Assembly: GCA_014885115.2 (NCBI GenBank)
Contig: WKLE02000704.1
Span: 1-32,669, forward strand
Reading direction: 5' to 3'
DNA from: Asterionellopsis glacialis
Taxonomy: Eukaryota > Bacillariophyta > Plagiogrammaphyceae > Rhaphoneidales > Asterionellopsidaceae
DNA: 32,669 bases
The stretch's first letter is position 1. Every line of letters starts with the position of its first letter. Shown here one piece after another: positions 1-11,143 of this stretch. A program made the translations under genes and the position numbers. A model generated the notes under the pieces. It did no database searches. It saw nothing but the letters and a program-made list of their open reading frames with translations, and had not been told where the DNA came from.

Positions 1-1318
1 TTTCTAGAGTACTCTTTATGCCATAGTGACTCAAAATCTCTAATGTCCAGATTATTTCTAACTGATCTCCGAGGGACCCCGAGGATATCTGGTAATACCT
101 TTACCAGGTATGTAAGTTAACAGGTACACATTATAATGTAGCAGCAGCCATGTTTTTTTTTTTACTATTCGATTTAATATATTTATTTTATTAATACATG
201 AATAATTTTATAAGTCAGTTGCTGGACAGGTAGTCTTATAGTTTGAGTACTAACAGGAACAAGTTGTACAGGTAATTGAAGGTACTGCAAAATAGCTGGT
301 ACAGCATGTACCAGATACTAACATACCAGGTACTAGTAGTACCAGGTATTGTACCAACAAGTGTTTCTTAACCCTTATTAGGTACCATGTATGTACGTTG
401 TAATTCCTACATACAGATTCCTGGTACAGTACAGCATTGGGTGTAATAAATAAGACAGTAGTGTTCGTAAGAACACGAACAACTCCAATTATACTAATTT
501 AAGAAATGGGTTTCTACCTGAGAACATGTACTTTCTTATTCGGTAATTGTACTACCTGGTATACCATTTACGTAAACAATTCATACAAGATAGCTGTACG
601 AACCTTGAAATTGCCGGTGTACCTAATTAATGTTTCTTGGCGCCATCGAGGAATACATATACCCCAAGATCCTGGTCAGTGGGTGGGCTGGGATGACTGA
701 TGTACCAGGTAGGAACTTGTACTACAATGCGGTCTACCTGGTACTAACTGGTTCTAAGCCTTCTTCATTTATATTCATACAATTTTTTTTTAAATAGATT
801 AATACATATTGATATTTAGTACATTTTTGAGATAGTTAGTATATATACTATAACAGATGTATGATTTAAGGAACCCTCCACTTTTTTTTAAGTAAACAGA
901 TGCTGCGTACTATGTAAGGTACGTGGTACAGGTAGGCTCTCTAATTAAAAGAAGTTCAGCCATACAGTGAAACAGTACGGTAGGACTTTCAGTATATAAT
1001 AATTTTTAACAAGAAAAAAAACATCAGATCGTTTTCGCGCACAGGGACCGGAAAACGTTGACTAGAGAGAGGTCCTAATCGGACACCAGAACTCAAAAGA
1101 GAGGACTAACTAGGGCCTCTAGAGTAGGTCCTAACCACCTCTGTCTCTATCTAGAAAAACGACCGGCTACAGGGTTCCGTCTGCAAGAGCTCGTGAATCT
1201 GAATTAAATAAAGGACGGGCGAAGACGAGTCGTTGTTTTATGTCAGTATCAGCATAGTCTCTCCTCTTGTATTTCTTCGCCCTTCTGCTGATACTTCATC
1301 GCAATATTGATTTCAACG
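1..1318. other. Intergenic AT-rich stretch, no convincing gene
   Basis: No reading frame here has recognisable domains or a convincing start. The stretch is AT-rich, with homopolymer T and A runs. It holds six exact copies of the 9-base word TACCAGGTA or its reverse complement, and many near copies built on GGTAC, between 102 and 743. A second part at about 1060-1160 is rich in CTAG and AGGTCCTA words. The last few hundred bases probably hold the promoter and 5' leader of the ankyrin gene. Confidence 0.7.
102..743. repeat. Cluster of TACCWGGTA palindromes
   Basis: Exact copies lie at 102-110, 324-332, 340-348, 553-561, 703-711 and 735-743, in both orientations, which are reverse complements of each other. 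Several are extended to GTAC on one side, and near copies fill the gaps. Spacing is irregular, so this is a dispersed word and not a tandem array. Function unknown. Confidence 0.8.
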
Positions 1319-3155
1319 ATGAACGCACCGCAGACAAAGAAGAAAACGACTGGCCTATATTTAGATGAATTAGTCACAATGAGGCTCCAGTCAGGTTGGG
1401 GTAGACCTACGGGACCAGCTGAACCTCCTGGTGTTATGCCTGAGCTTCACGAGCGTATTGCTGCCATCAATAGAGATGATAAGTCAAGCAGTAAATGGAG
1501 TGCTGTCTTGGAAAGGTGTAAAAGTCACCCAAAAGAGGTCATTCGCTCAGATCGAAGAGGGCGGACATGTTTGTCTGCTGCATGTGCGAAAGACCCAACC
1601 GTTGAGGTAGTTCAAGCGCTCCTCAGGGAATGCCACTTTGGAACAGATGCGCTGAGAGATAAGCACGGACGAACAGCCTTGGGGATTGCAATTAGTTCGC
1701 ACGCTTCTCTTGAGGTTATAGAAAAACTAGCTAGCCGGGGGAGGACAGTAACGGTATCTGACCACGGCGGTAATGCACCGCTTCACCTTGCATGTATGAA
1801 TAATTATCGATATGGAGTTGAAAACTTGGTCCGTACGTTACTCAAGGTAGATCCTGAAGTTGCGAAGCTGGAAAATAATAAAGGCAAGATACCGCTGCAT
1901 CTAGCCTTAGAGGCAAAGGCTTCTGCAGAAGTTATTGAATTATTGGCAGAGGGTAAGCTCCCGTCGCGCTCACTGGATGTGTTTCCGAATTTTCTGCAAT
2001 CAAATAACCATAAATGCTCAATTTTTTCTGGGTCTATCAGCTGGTCCTTTGTACGTAAACCTGGCTCTTACAAACTGTTTAATTAACTTCTTTCCTTCTA
2101 TCTTTGAAGTTTATCCCGAAACTGTTGTAAATGATACATGCGGCTATACACCACTGATGATGGCAATACAATACAATGCCACTATTGAAGTATTTCGTTG
2201 TTTGGTGCAAGCCAATCCAGCGGTTACCCTTAAAAGGGATGAATGTGGACGTCTTCCTCTACGGCGTGCCTTGGAATTTAGATGTGACAATCCAGGTATC
2301 ATTGATTTACTCTGTACTTCCAAAGAGTCTGTCATGGAAACCGATAAGATCGGACGCAATGCATTACACTTGGCGTTAGAGTGGATTACAATCAATCCGC
2401 TCATTATTAAGACTCTTTTAAAACAGGCTCCACAGGCAAGTCGTATACATAGCCCCTGCACTGGCACACCTCTACAAAGGGCTTATCAACGCTATTCAAG
2501 GGCTATACGGAATGTAGAATATCATGGACCGTCGGCCAGTAGAGAGTCAATACGAGACATGGAAGATTGGTGGGATGTTGCCTGTGCAATTTTAAGGGCT
2601 GCGACATCCCACAAAGATGACGACAAACGTGCCTTTACGAAAGAAGGGGAGTGGTCGATATTACACGCTGCTATAGCAACAAACTCTCCTATTCAGGTTT
2701 TCAAAACTATCATGAAGTATAATTTTGGAGAGGTAAATTTCCCGAACCAAGATGACCAGTATCCATTAATGCTAGCTGCTATGATGAAAAAAAAGGACAA
2801 TAAAACCAAGGAGGCCATTCTTAACTTACTTTTAGATGCAGATTGTTCCCAAGCTTGTGAGGCGCCTGACAAAGACGGCAGGTATGCACTTTCAATGGCT
2901 GCTGAAAGTAACGGTATTTCCACAAATGTATTGTACAGAATTCTTTTCGGTAATCCAACTGCTTTGCGAATTGTTGACCCAGTTCATAAGATGTACCCCT
3001 TTTTGATTGCGGCTTTACCGAGGAAGACACCCGAAAACAAGGCAGACATAGCCTCAGCGTGTGTAATGCAAACAAACTGCATATACGAGTTGCTGGTGGC
3101 GGGACCCGACGTCCTGTCATTTACCATTGACATGGAATCGGGGTCTCATCCGTGA
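1319..3155 (+). CDS. Ankyrin-repeat protein (2 exons)
   Basis: Exons are 1319-1952 and 2110-3155, giving about 559 residues. The open frame extends back to a TTG at 1307, but the first ATG is at 1319 (MNAPQTKKK). The intron lies in phase 1: GAG-G joins TT-TAT to read AEVYPET, which restores an unbroken ankyrin repeat. Most of the chain consists of ankyrin-like helical hairpins with the typical G-x-TPL or G-R-x-ALHLA pattern, such as HGGNAPLHLAC, NNKGKIPLHLAL, CGYTPLMMAI and IGRNALHLALE. Such repeats bind partner proteins. There is no catalytic domain, signal peptide or membrane segment, so a soluble scaffold is likely; the partner cannot be inferred. Large families of such ankyrin proteins are common in diatoms. 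The gene converges on the transporter gene, with 240 bp between the two stops. Confidence 0.85.
1953..2109 (+). other. Intron of ankyrin gene
   Basis: A 157-nt intron with donor GTAAGC and acceptor TTTGAAG after a pyrimidine-rich stretch, in phase 1. If retained, translation would run on for 45 codons to a stop ending at 2086. Confidence 0.8.
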
Positions 3156-3395
3156 CATAATACAGTGTAATATTATAGATAGATTTTCTTCATCATCGAT
3201 TTGCCATCTTTTCACCTATCTAACTTACAGGGCAACAGTCTACCGCGTAACTTTTGCATTCTACCATGAAGAAATCTCATGTGATTGAACGAAGAGTGAT
3301 TAATAATGGAAAAAGGTGGTACTGTATGTTTTTAAAAATGATGGGTTATTTGATTTTTTTTGTAAATTATATGGTACGAGTTTTGTTCGGTTCAA

Positions 3396-6300
3396 TTAAA
3401 CAGCTTGCTCTAGCAAAGGCTGGTTTTCTCTAGGTCCAGAGTATTCTGCTTGTTCGTCTTCGTATGAATCTTCTTGGTGGTAGTAGTCGCCATCGTTCAC
3501 TGGGTGGAAAGCATTGCCAGCGCCGATTTTTGCTTCTTCGCGTGCCTTCTTTTGCTTTTCATGTTCATACCTTAGGTAGCGTCCATTGAATGTTGCAAAG
3601 AATACAGTTGCAACGGCATGGAGGACGATTAAGAGATAAAACGAAAAGGTATACTGAGGTCTCTCGTACATTTCCTCTTCGTACATATCTTCTCTTCCAA
3701 CGTCACGGAGAGCTTTAAAGAAGGGAATAAATGCAGCACTCAATAAGTTTGAAAAAAGCTGTTGAATCACCAAGACAGTGTTTTCACTAATTGGATACAC
3801 GACTTCCACTCCAAGTTCCGTGGAAACTGGCTGCAGTGGACCGACGAGTACAGCAACAATAATGAGTGCCCATCGTAGATCACCGCCGCGGTCAGCGTCA
3901 AGACTAACGCCACACTCTGCGAGGCCAAAAGCTCCTAGAACGAGCATGGCAACAGTAACGGAGTAATATGCTCGAGACTTGTCAGTTTGGCCTCCAATGA
4001 CAAGACTTGAAATCATGATAACAGCCTGGAAAGATCCTCCAACAATACCTACAAACTCTCGTCCAGCTCCGTTTAAGCGAACAAGGTAATCCATAAATGT
4101 AGAAAGTGTGTTAATGACAATTCCAGAGGCGGTAAAAGACACGAGGCAATGAATGAATCCGGGTCGTGCGAAACAAGCCCTGATTGACATAATGACTTGG
4201 TCGTCACGAATGTCGATATCGAGGTGGTTTGGTGTGACAGTTAATACTGGCTCAGCCATGTCTTCAATGGTGCCAGCTCCTGGGAGTGCAGACCTTGGAT
4301 ATTCATAAGGATTGTAATGAGAATACGATTGCTGATAGTAGTATGGATCATAAGATGGATCTTGAGGGATGGGTGGATAGTAGTAACCTGGTGGAGGTTG
4401 CGGAGGATATCCAGGATATTGAGGAGGATAACCAGGATAACCGTAGGGATACTGCATCTGAGGGTGCATGGGAAGTCCTGGTGGCATACCTGGATAGTAT
4501 GGATTAGGCGCATAAGGCATTCCTGGTGGCACACCTTGGTGTGCAACAAAAGCCTGCCCTGCAACACCTTCTTGCTCCTCGTCATCTGGGGAGTAAAGAT
4601 TTTCGTACAAGGGAGATTCTTCGCGATCGTCGCTTTCTTCGACGTCTGGTGCATGTTGTCCAACTGGTCCAGGCATCATCGGCGAAGGGGCTAGAGCATA
4701 CAAGGTGGACAATTGCTTCTCCTGTTCGTAAAATTCTTCTGTGCTTCCAGGGAGAGCAGGTGAGGGAGCTTCGATATTCGGTGCTTGATTTCTATTCGAA
4801 GATGCTGCTGTCCTACGCCGTGTATTTCCGGACCCAGATTTACTTGATCGTTTGGACCTACGACGAGATTGACTCTTGGATGATGATGCAGGCTTTGCAT
4901 CCGCCCTGGTTGGAGAGTTTTTGGTGGCACTTTTTGAGGATTTTGTCTTTTCCTTCCTGCCTGCGCTGATTTCTGGTTGAAAAGATCTGACAGATCTCCA
5001 GATTGAGTCAGCCATGCCGGGTATATTGATTTCCAACGTTCCTCTAATCACACGTGCAGTATCCGAAGGTGGTGTTGGCGGGGCATCCTCAAATTGTACC
5101 AAGGTACCCATAAACATTAGTGTCGAGATGATACTTAATAAACCAAAGTACGAAGGAATATCGTCAGCGGTTTCCACAAGAAGAGTTCCGAACACAAACG
5201 CGCATCCAATACCAAGTTGGTTGGCATTAAGAGCAACACCAGTCGCCATGGTACGTTCTTTTTCGGGAAACCAAGAGGCTGACAAAAGTGCAGGGGTACA
5301 TTGGTAAAGAGGTTGAGAGAGACCAACAAGGAAAAATCCCAAGTAGACTCTCCACCCGTCCTTTCCTTTAATCAGGTCACTGGGTAAAATTGGTGGAAGG
5401 CCACCACTCTTAATGATACTACCAATCATGAGCAATAAACCGCCAAAGATGACGGTGCGACGCAGGCCAAGTCGGGACAAGATGATTGGTTCGCATGCAC
5501 TGGCAAACGCATTGGAAGCCAAAAACACAGTGACGAGCAATTCGGGATCAACATCTCCATAGGCTTCACTTGTCAACACAGCAATGGGAGCGACAGAATA
5601 ACACGTCCAATCAGATAGAAGGTTGAGCATCGACATGTAAAATAACATCAACCACCTACGATTGTACACTTTGAAGCCTGTGCTCGATGAATAAACCTCA
5701 TCCTGTCCTGAAGGACCTTCTCCATGTCCACCCCCCTTGGCAACCGCTGCCCCCGCACTGCGACTACCCTGTTGAAGAGATCTTCCGTTGGAATGGGAGT
5801 TATTGCCACCAGCGTTTGCTCCTTCTCTACTAGCATTCAGGGGGGCTCCACCTGGTCCACCACCAGCGGTAGGGAAGGAACTAGAAGCATCACCTACGCC
5901 ACCAGCAAATTGATGGCCAAGCTGTTCATCCGTGTCATCGTCACTATAAACAAGAACACTCTCACTAGTAGACCTGGAGTTCTGCGAGTTGAAACTGTCG
6001 TCTCTACGTGGATGTCCACCGTGTGGAGCATATTGGGCGGGATAGTTTGGGGCCATGTTTGTAGATCCGTATCCTACAGGTGGGCGAGCATGGTACATGG
6101 GCGGTACAAATTGAGGAGCCGATACAGCAGCTCCTCCTCCTGCCGCCATCCATGCTGCCATTTGCTCGGGCGAAAATGGTTGTGGTTGTGGATGGGCAAC
6201 ACCCCGAGCATCAAGATTGGCATGGTCATTTGCAATAGGTGGTGGCGAAGCTTGGGGGTGGTGATGAGGGGGGCTTGTGAATACACGGCCAGCAGGCATA

Positions 6301-7385
6301 CCGGTTTGAGGAGTACTTCCATCGGCTGTTTCCATTCCAAGGGTGGGCGATTTCCGCCCGGAGGGAGTGTTACCAGTGTTACTGTTGCTTCTGCCGACAT
6401 AGTTCTTCTTGGAGGAGGCAACATCACGAAGTTCGGATCGAACACTGGGGTCGCTCGTACTTGTTTCGCCACTATCATCTGATGATTCACCAGCAGAGAC
6501 TCCAGTCGTATTGGCAACCCGACGATTGTACGATCCCTCTGCAGCACCACCACTTTCGCTGTCGGAACTGCTTACCAAAGAACTCACAGAATGCATTCTC
6601 GTAATTTGATAACCCTGGTGCATTTCGGGTGTAAACCGCTGCTCCACACTCGTTGGAGGGGGCAACAAGGGTGATCGCCGAGAGGAGGGAATCCCTGACC
6701 CTTCTTCTGTCCAGTCATCGTCATCATCATCATCGTCAGAAAACGACAAACTGGCGTCGCTTTCTCTCCTCTGGAGAGATCCCGGTGGTCCTGGAAATAA
6801 ATCCGCACGGGCGGGTGCCGAGCTGACAGAACCATCACACGAAACTGAATAAGGCCGACTACTCTTTGGACTTGGCAAATGCTTGGCAAAGTATGAACTT
6901 TCTCCATCGGAAGTGTCCGCTCCAGAAGTATCTTCACCCTCTCCATCGTCAGGTGACACAGTTGGGCGTTGTTTGGACTTGATCAAATTTCGATTACCCG
7001 TCGAATCAGACGAATTGTATCCTTGCGTCAAGGCTTCGGCCTCTTCCATCTCATCCTTACCACGATCTAGTGACACAACACGAGATCTGCTAATCGATTT
7101 GAACCTCGGTTGCAATTTTACTTCTGTAGCTTCAGTTTCATCATCAGCAGCAGCTTCCACAAAAGACGATGAATCCGCAACGGCTGCTGGTGCGGCTTCC
7201 ATTGCGCCGCTGTTGAGAGTTTGTGGAGGAATTGGTTCGTCCGTTTTTTCTTCCTTTTTCGTCAAGTCGACTGGAGCGGCGGGGTCGAGATTTGCTGCTT
7301 CTTTCCGAAACACAGGATCTGCTGGATCGCCCACCTTTGAAAGATATAACTGCTCGAAGTTTTGCTGGGGGGCAACTTTGGACAT
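3396..7385 (-). CDS. Large FLVCR/SLC49-like major facilitator transporter
   Basis: A single frame of 1329 residues from the first ATG at 7385; the frame extends to a TTG at 7427 and an upstream stop at 7446-7448. Residues 1-575 are disordered, rich in Ser, Asp, Gly and Pro, with a poly-Asp run. Membrane segments 1-6 lie at about 577-762 and resemble the SLC49 (FLVCR) branch of the major facilitator superfamily: RRWLMLFYMSMLN start, FLVGLSQPLYQCTPALLSASWFPEKER, then NANQLGIGCAF. A loop of about 300 residues follows, first basic and Ser-rich, then a Pro/Tyr/Gly-rich tract (about 952-1028). Segments 7-12 lie at about 1070-1290 (ISENTVLVIQQLFSNLLSAAF). SLC49 proteins elsewhere carry haem, choline or related small molecules; the substrate here cannot be read from sequence. 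The usual family length is about 500-600, so over half of this protein is added disordered sequence. The membrane location (plasma, vacuole or plastid) is unknown. Confidence 0.85.
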   Translation of the reverse strand: MSKVAPQQNFEQLYLSKVGDPADPVFRKEAANLDPAAPVDLTKKEEKTDEPIPPQTLNSGAMEAAPAAVADSSSFVEAAADDETEATEVKLQPRFKSISRSRVVSLDRGKDEMEEAEALTQGYNSSDSTGNRNLIKSKQRPTVSPDDGEGEDTSGADTSDGESSYFAKHLPSPKSSRPYSVSCDGSVSSAPARADLFPGPPGSLQRRESDASLSFSDDDDDDDDWTEEGSGIPSSRRSPLLPPPTSVEQRFTPEMHQGYQITRMHSVSSLVSSSDSESGGAAEGSYNRRVANTTGVSAGESSDDSGETSTSDPSVRSELRDVASSKKNYVGRSNSNTGNTPSGRKSPTLGMETADGSTPQTGMPAGRVFTSPPHHHPQASPPPIANDHANLDARGVAHPQPQPFSPEQMAAWMAAGGGAAVSAPQFVPPMYHARPPVGYGSTNMAPNYPAQYAPHGGHPRRDDSFNSQNSRSTSESVLVYSDDDTDEQLGHQFAGGVGDASSSFPTAGGGPGGAPLNASREGANAGGNNSHSNGRSLQQGSRSAGAAVAKGGGHGEGPSGQDEVYSSSTGFKVYNRRWLMLFYMSMLNLLSDWTCYSVAPIAVLTSEAYGDVDPELLVTVFLASNAFASACEPIILSRLGLRRTVIFGGLLLMIGSIIKSGGLPPILPSDLIKGKDGWRVYLGFFLVGLSQPLYQCTPALLSASWFPEKERTMATGVALNANQLGIGCAFVFGTLLVETADDIPSYFGLLSIISTLMFMGTLVQFEDAPPTPPSDTARVIRGTLEINIPGMADSIWRSVRSFQPEISAGRKEKTKSSKSATKNSPTRADAKPASSSKSQSRRRSKRSSKSGSGNTRRRTAASSNRNQAPNIEAPSPALPGSTEEFYEQEKQLSTLYALAPSPMMPGPVGQHAPDVEESDDREESPLYENLYSPDDEEQEGVAGQAFVAHQGVPPGMPYAPNPYYPGMPPGLPMHPQMQYPYGYPGYPPQYPGYPPQPPPGYYYPPIPQDPSYDPYYYQQSYSHYNPYEYPRSALPGAGTIEDMAEPVLTVTPNHLDIDIRDDQVIMSIRACFARPGFIHCLVSFTASGIVINTLSTFMDYLVRLNGAGREFVGIVGGSFQAVIMISSLVIGGQTDKSRAYYSVTVAMLVLGAFGLAECGVSLDADRGGDLRWALIIVAVLVGPLQPVSTELGVEVVYPISENTVLVIQQLFSNLLSAAFIPFFKALRDVGREDMYEEEMYERPQYTFSFYLLIVLHAVATVFFATFNGRYLRYEHEKQKKAREEAKIGAGNAFHPVNDGDYYHQEDSYEDEQAEYSGPRENQPLLEQAV

Positions 7386-8252
7386 GTCAAGGGAGATGAT
7401 GGTGTCTGTCGTCTCCTTCTCTCCCAATGCCGGATTGATTAAATATTAATCTATCCAAAGATTGTTTGAGAAAGCCGCAGAAATAATCAATTCAATTATT
7501 CGTTGTGTATGGTTTTGTTGCAATACGAAAAAAGTGCAGATCCTCTGGATGCCTGCACTCCACTCTTCTCGGACTCGTTCAAGTTTGTCTTTGTAGAACT
7601 AAAGGGGTCAAAAGTCGGGCTGAATCCAGAGACGCCGTCGATGGATGGTGTTCTTGATGACACACAAGAGGTTAAATCTGCAAAGGTCAAAAACTACTTG
7701 TCTATCTTTACACTCACAAAAGAGCAATCTCTGAAGGCAGTCTTGTGTCTTGTATGTGCTGCTCTCCTCCAGCTTCAAACAACTTAACAGTATGGCACTT
7801 GAGATGTGTTTGAACTCTTTGAATGTGCGCCAAGAAAGTTCTCGCGAGACTCCCACTAGTAAAACTGATTTGTGCACCGTATACATCCACAACTGATTAG
7901 TTTCCGTACTAGGACCTTAGGCTTACCACAGCCACGATACACTGCGCTTCCGCGAGACAACAGAGAAGTGCACCAAAAGTTGTGTGTGAAAGTTGGCTGA
8001 CTCTCTCGAACGAATATATCTAGTGAGGCTTCTCCAATGGATTATTCCGTACCAACTGTCCATCAATAAGTAATCTAGACACGATTTAAAAGTAATTGAG
8101 ATTGTATTCATGAATGAAGAAAAAGAATATGTACTCAACGGAAGCTTGAACAAAAATGGGGTGGAAATATATTGTCTGGTAGAACTCTACCAGTACCTAC
8201 ACAACAAAAATATGATACAGATAATTACGTGGTATGGATAGATACAAAGGTA

Positions 8253-8272
8253 CCTCTAGTACTTACTAGAGG
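8253..8272. repeat. Perfect inverted repeat, 9-bp arms
   Basis: CCTCTAGTA and TACTAGAGG are separated by two bases. It contains CTAG words like those in the block at 22735-22935. No gene end lies next to it, so a terminator role is not supported. Confidence 0.8.
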
Positions 8273-8290
8273 ACCTACATTATGTATTAT

Positions 8291-8307
8291 AGTACTAGTA
8301 CTAGTAC
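8291..8307. repeat. AGTACT short tandem repeat and palindrome
   Basis: Two full AGTACT units and a partial third. The 16 bases from 8292 to 8307 are a perfect palindrome. It lies 18 bp after the inverted repeat at 8253-8272. Confidence 0.8.
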
Positions 8308-9501
8308 GTGGGGTACAGTCAAATGTTTTGTAAAATGCGACAACTTTGCCTCTGAGATGCCTGCCTTTCAACAGGTACCGGCACTTTCTTTTGGGAGGAA
8401 AGTTTCACTCCCAAGCAATTCACAAAAGTTCGTCTCTCCCCATTCAGACTAGACTACCGACACTTTTTTTGTTTTGTGTTTTGTGCCCAAAACTTGCGAT
8501 TTTTGTAACCTGGAAACTTTACAACTTTCTACCTTACCTTCAAAATATGATAAGTTTCTTGTGCGATTTACTTTCAGGATCTTCAGTAATCTCGTATGCA
8601 AGAAGGATACCTGTAGACTACCTAATATGATGCTGCTGTAGTCCTACACAGCGTTTAGAAAAAATAAGCAGAAACAAAGGAATTAAATTAAATTTTCTAG
8701 TTAAATTCATTTCTGTCTAGAAGTTTTTCATCTCTACAGTATCTTGAAAGATCTGACCGTAAGATGAGTCAAAGTTATTTTCATTCAGCCCCAATGGTTG
8801 TTTTTTTTTTTGTGTGAGTAAGTCTAATTGAATGTGGTAACAAACTGGCCTCCATCATTCAAGCGGGACAAGGAACTTACAGCATGAACCGACCGTAGGT
8901 TTTTTTAAAAAGAAAAAGTTTAATATGACTATAGATTATCATGGATATACCCGAAGGAACAAAATTCCAGTGCACCTATATGGCAACCTGCTAATCTGCT
9001 GCAAGATAGTGCTACCTGCAAGATTTGAATTGGAGTTAGCATCACATTTGAACTTAGTATTCACCTGGACTTAGATCCTCCACCCTACCCTCACAAAACA
9101 AAAGAGAGAGAGCTTTACAATTGTGTAGCCCGACAGTTGGATGGAATGACTGATACCGTAGTTTGGAGGCATTTGTGCTCTACTTTTGGTATTGCTTGAA
9201 CGAACTTGCTGTTGTAGAGGCATTTAGAAACATTACTCTTCACCTTGATGTCAAAGTTTGGGATAAAGCGAAACGAGCTCAGCACTTGCATCTCAAAGTG
9301 TCAGGCCGTTCCGTTTGTGATGCCCCCCTTTTTAATACAACATTTTGTTTTGTTTTTCAATATTAGTGTGCGCGCTAAAGAATGATACACACCTTGGTAC
9401 TTACTCCAGTTTTGATCCGCAATCAAGAGACAAAGATACGTTGATGGTCCTACTGTATATAAAGTTCTAAAGTATTATTCTGCCCTAGTCGAAATGTAAA
9501 T

Positions 9502-11143
9502 CTAGAAGGCACTATCAGCAATCTCAATCTCATTCTCATAGATCTGTTCAAGCTTCTGTCTTGCCCGGATCAAATGTGCAGCACCATTGGCATCCAACAA
9601 GACCTCAGGTGCCTCTGGGAAACTATTGTAATTCTTAGTACTCATACCAGAACAGTAGGCGCCACTACCATCCATGACAACAATGTCACCAATTTCAGCC
9701 TTGCGCAAACTTGTTTGAGAAAGCGATTCTGGCTCACCGGGTTCTGGCGTCATCAAATCTCCACTCTCGCAGCAGTGACCAACAACAACCACTTCCTCAC
9801 TTTCCGATCCAACATCACCAGAGTTACCGGACCCTGGCAAGATAGTGATAGGATGAACTGCTCCATACAACGAAGGACGGAGCACATCAGTCATACCAGC
9901 ATCCAACTTGAGGAATTTGTGTCCGGATTCTCCAGTTGTAAATACCTTATCTTGAACAGTACTTACAAGTGCCCCAGCCATGGCAACGAGGTACGTACCA
10001 GGCTCAATTTCTAATTTAAGTTCACGTCCATTTTCTTCTGCAAAAGTGCGGAATGCATCTGCGACAGGCCCTCCGATTTCTTGCAAATCGGTAGTAGGTT
10101 CGCCGGGATTTCTTCCAACCTTGTATCCACCGCCCAAGTTCAGAGCTTCAACAGTGGGAAAGATCTTGCAAAAGGAGAGAGACTTTGTTGCCACTTGTTG
10201 CCAAATCGCAGGGTCACTTCCTGATCCAATGTGTGTGTGAATCCTCTCTACGAAAAGTCCGTACTTTTCAACAATGGATGGGACAGTTCCGTCCTCTACA
10301 AGCTCGTGCCAGATTCCAAATGAAGAAGCCGGACCTCCAACATTTGTCTTTGAGAAGGAGGAAGTCGATGAAGAAAATCCGCCAGATCCAACTCCAGGGT
10401 TCACACGGACTCCAACTTTCTGCCCCTTACCGGCATAGTGTTCACCAAAACGTTCCAATTGTAAGATAGAGCTACAACGTAAAATGAAAAATAAATGTGG
10501 TGAGCAAGAAAATATTTTGATGCAGAAACCGTAAAATGTATTCTCGGATAAAGAAGAATTTGAAGACAAACATACCAAGCATTGACCTTGATTCCCATAT
10601 CTACGAGCTCGGCGAAGTCGGCGGGCAATTCTTGTGTACTAAGACTGATGTTCCCTGGAGGGATTCCCATTGCGATCGCTCTGCGAACCTATAATCGTAC
10701 AAGAGCAAAAAGATATAAATGCACAATTCATGGTCAATTCCTTTTCAAATGTGGTTGGGATGAATGTTGCTTAAACTTGCACATACCTCGTATCCCGATG
10801 AAGCATCAATGTGGATGCCCCTTGAGTTAAAGTATTTAAGAATGCTTCCGTTTGGGCAAGCTTTCATGGCATAACGCACAGTCAAACCATAGGCATTAGG
10901 AAAAGCCAAACAAGCGTCGGCAGATTCCTTGAGTTTATCTAGAGAATATGCGTAAAGAGGAGTACCACCAGCAGCATCAATACAAGCCTTAGCAGTTTCA
11001 GGAGTTAAAAAGACCGATGAGTCGGGATTTTCTGCCATTTGCAACTGGGTTGGCCTTCCAACATGTCCAAAAGTAGCAGGAGCAAATGCGGACGAACCGC
11101 TAGCTGCAACAAGAGCCAAGAATGCTGTGAAACTTGTTCTCAT
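9502..11143 (-). CDS. lysA: Diaminopimelate decarboxylase, plastid-targeted (3 exons)
   Basis: Exons on the minus strand are 11143-10787, 10688-10576 and 10471-9502, giving 479 residues. The product makes L-lysine from meso-diaminopimelate (EC 4.1.1.20), the last step of the bacterial/plant-type pathway, with pyridoxal phosphate. The start at 11143 is the first in-frame ATG. Residues 1-19 are a signal peptide, followed by SSAF-AP with Phe20, the diatom bipartite plastid-targeting motif, so the protein should reach the plastid stroma. The PLP lysine is Lys94 ([10 protein letters not shown]). Further family motifs: [19 protein letters not shown] (cofactor phosphate binding), [19 protein letters not shown] (catalytic Cys of the partner subunit) and [10 protein letters not shown]...[11 protein letters not shown]. 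Splicing restores [12 protein letters not shown] and [13 protein letters not shown] across the junctions. The mature length fits the family. A relative of the arginine/ornithine decarboxylase group is less likely, given the CESGD and GAYC motifs. Confidence 0.92.
10472..10575 (-). other. Intron 2 of lysA
   Basis: A 104-nt intron with donor GTATGT and acceptor GTTGTAG, in phase 2. The rebuilt codon is TGC (Cys in VNACSILQL). Confidence 0.85.
10689..10786 (-). other. Intron 1 of lysA
   Basis: A 98-nt intron with donor GTATGT and acceptor TTATAG, in phase 0, between GAG and GTT. It restores GYEVRRAIA. Confidence 0.88.

Larger units (their letters stand above)
7386..9501. other. Intergenic stretch of about 2.1 kb, no convincing gene
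   Basis: Short frames on both strands (longest 94 codons) overlap each other, lack domains and often start at non-ATG codons. The first few hundred bases should hold the promoter and leader of the transporter gene. A set of short palindromes lies at 8253-8307. From 8640 to 9500 the sequence is AT-rich, with T and A runs. No tRNA-like structure was recognised. Confidence 0.6.

Noticed and set aside
1307..1318. Longer ankyrin N-terminus starting at TTG
   Set aside because: This is a nuclear gene, and the first ATG in frame is at 1319; TTG starts are not expected.
1..1318. CRISPR array or tandem satellite
   Set aside because: The repeated words are 9 bases, irregularly spaced and in both orientations, with no repeat-spacer periodicity.
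5724..6482. Plus-strand ORF of 252 codons
   Set aside because: Antisense to the disordered N-terminus of the transporter; composition is a mirror of that gene.
7386..7427. Transporter start at TTG 7427
   Set aside because: The first in-frame ATG is at 7385 and a stop lies just upstream at 7446-7448.
6883..7449. Plus-strand ORF of 188 codons
   Set aside because: Antisense to the transporter N-terminus; the Ser/Ala richness comes from the opposite-strand codons.
8346..8630. 94-codon plus-strand ORF in the long gap
   Set aside because: Hydrophobic, AT-driven composition, no domain, no neighbouring splice sites that extend it.
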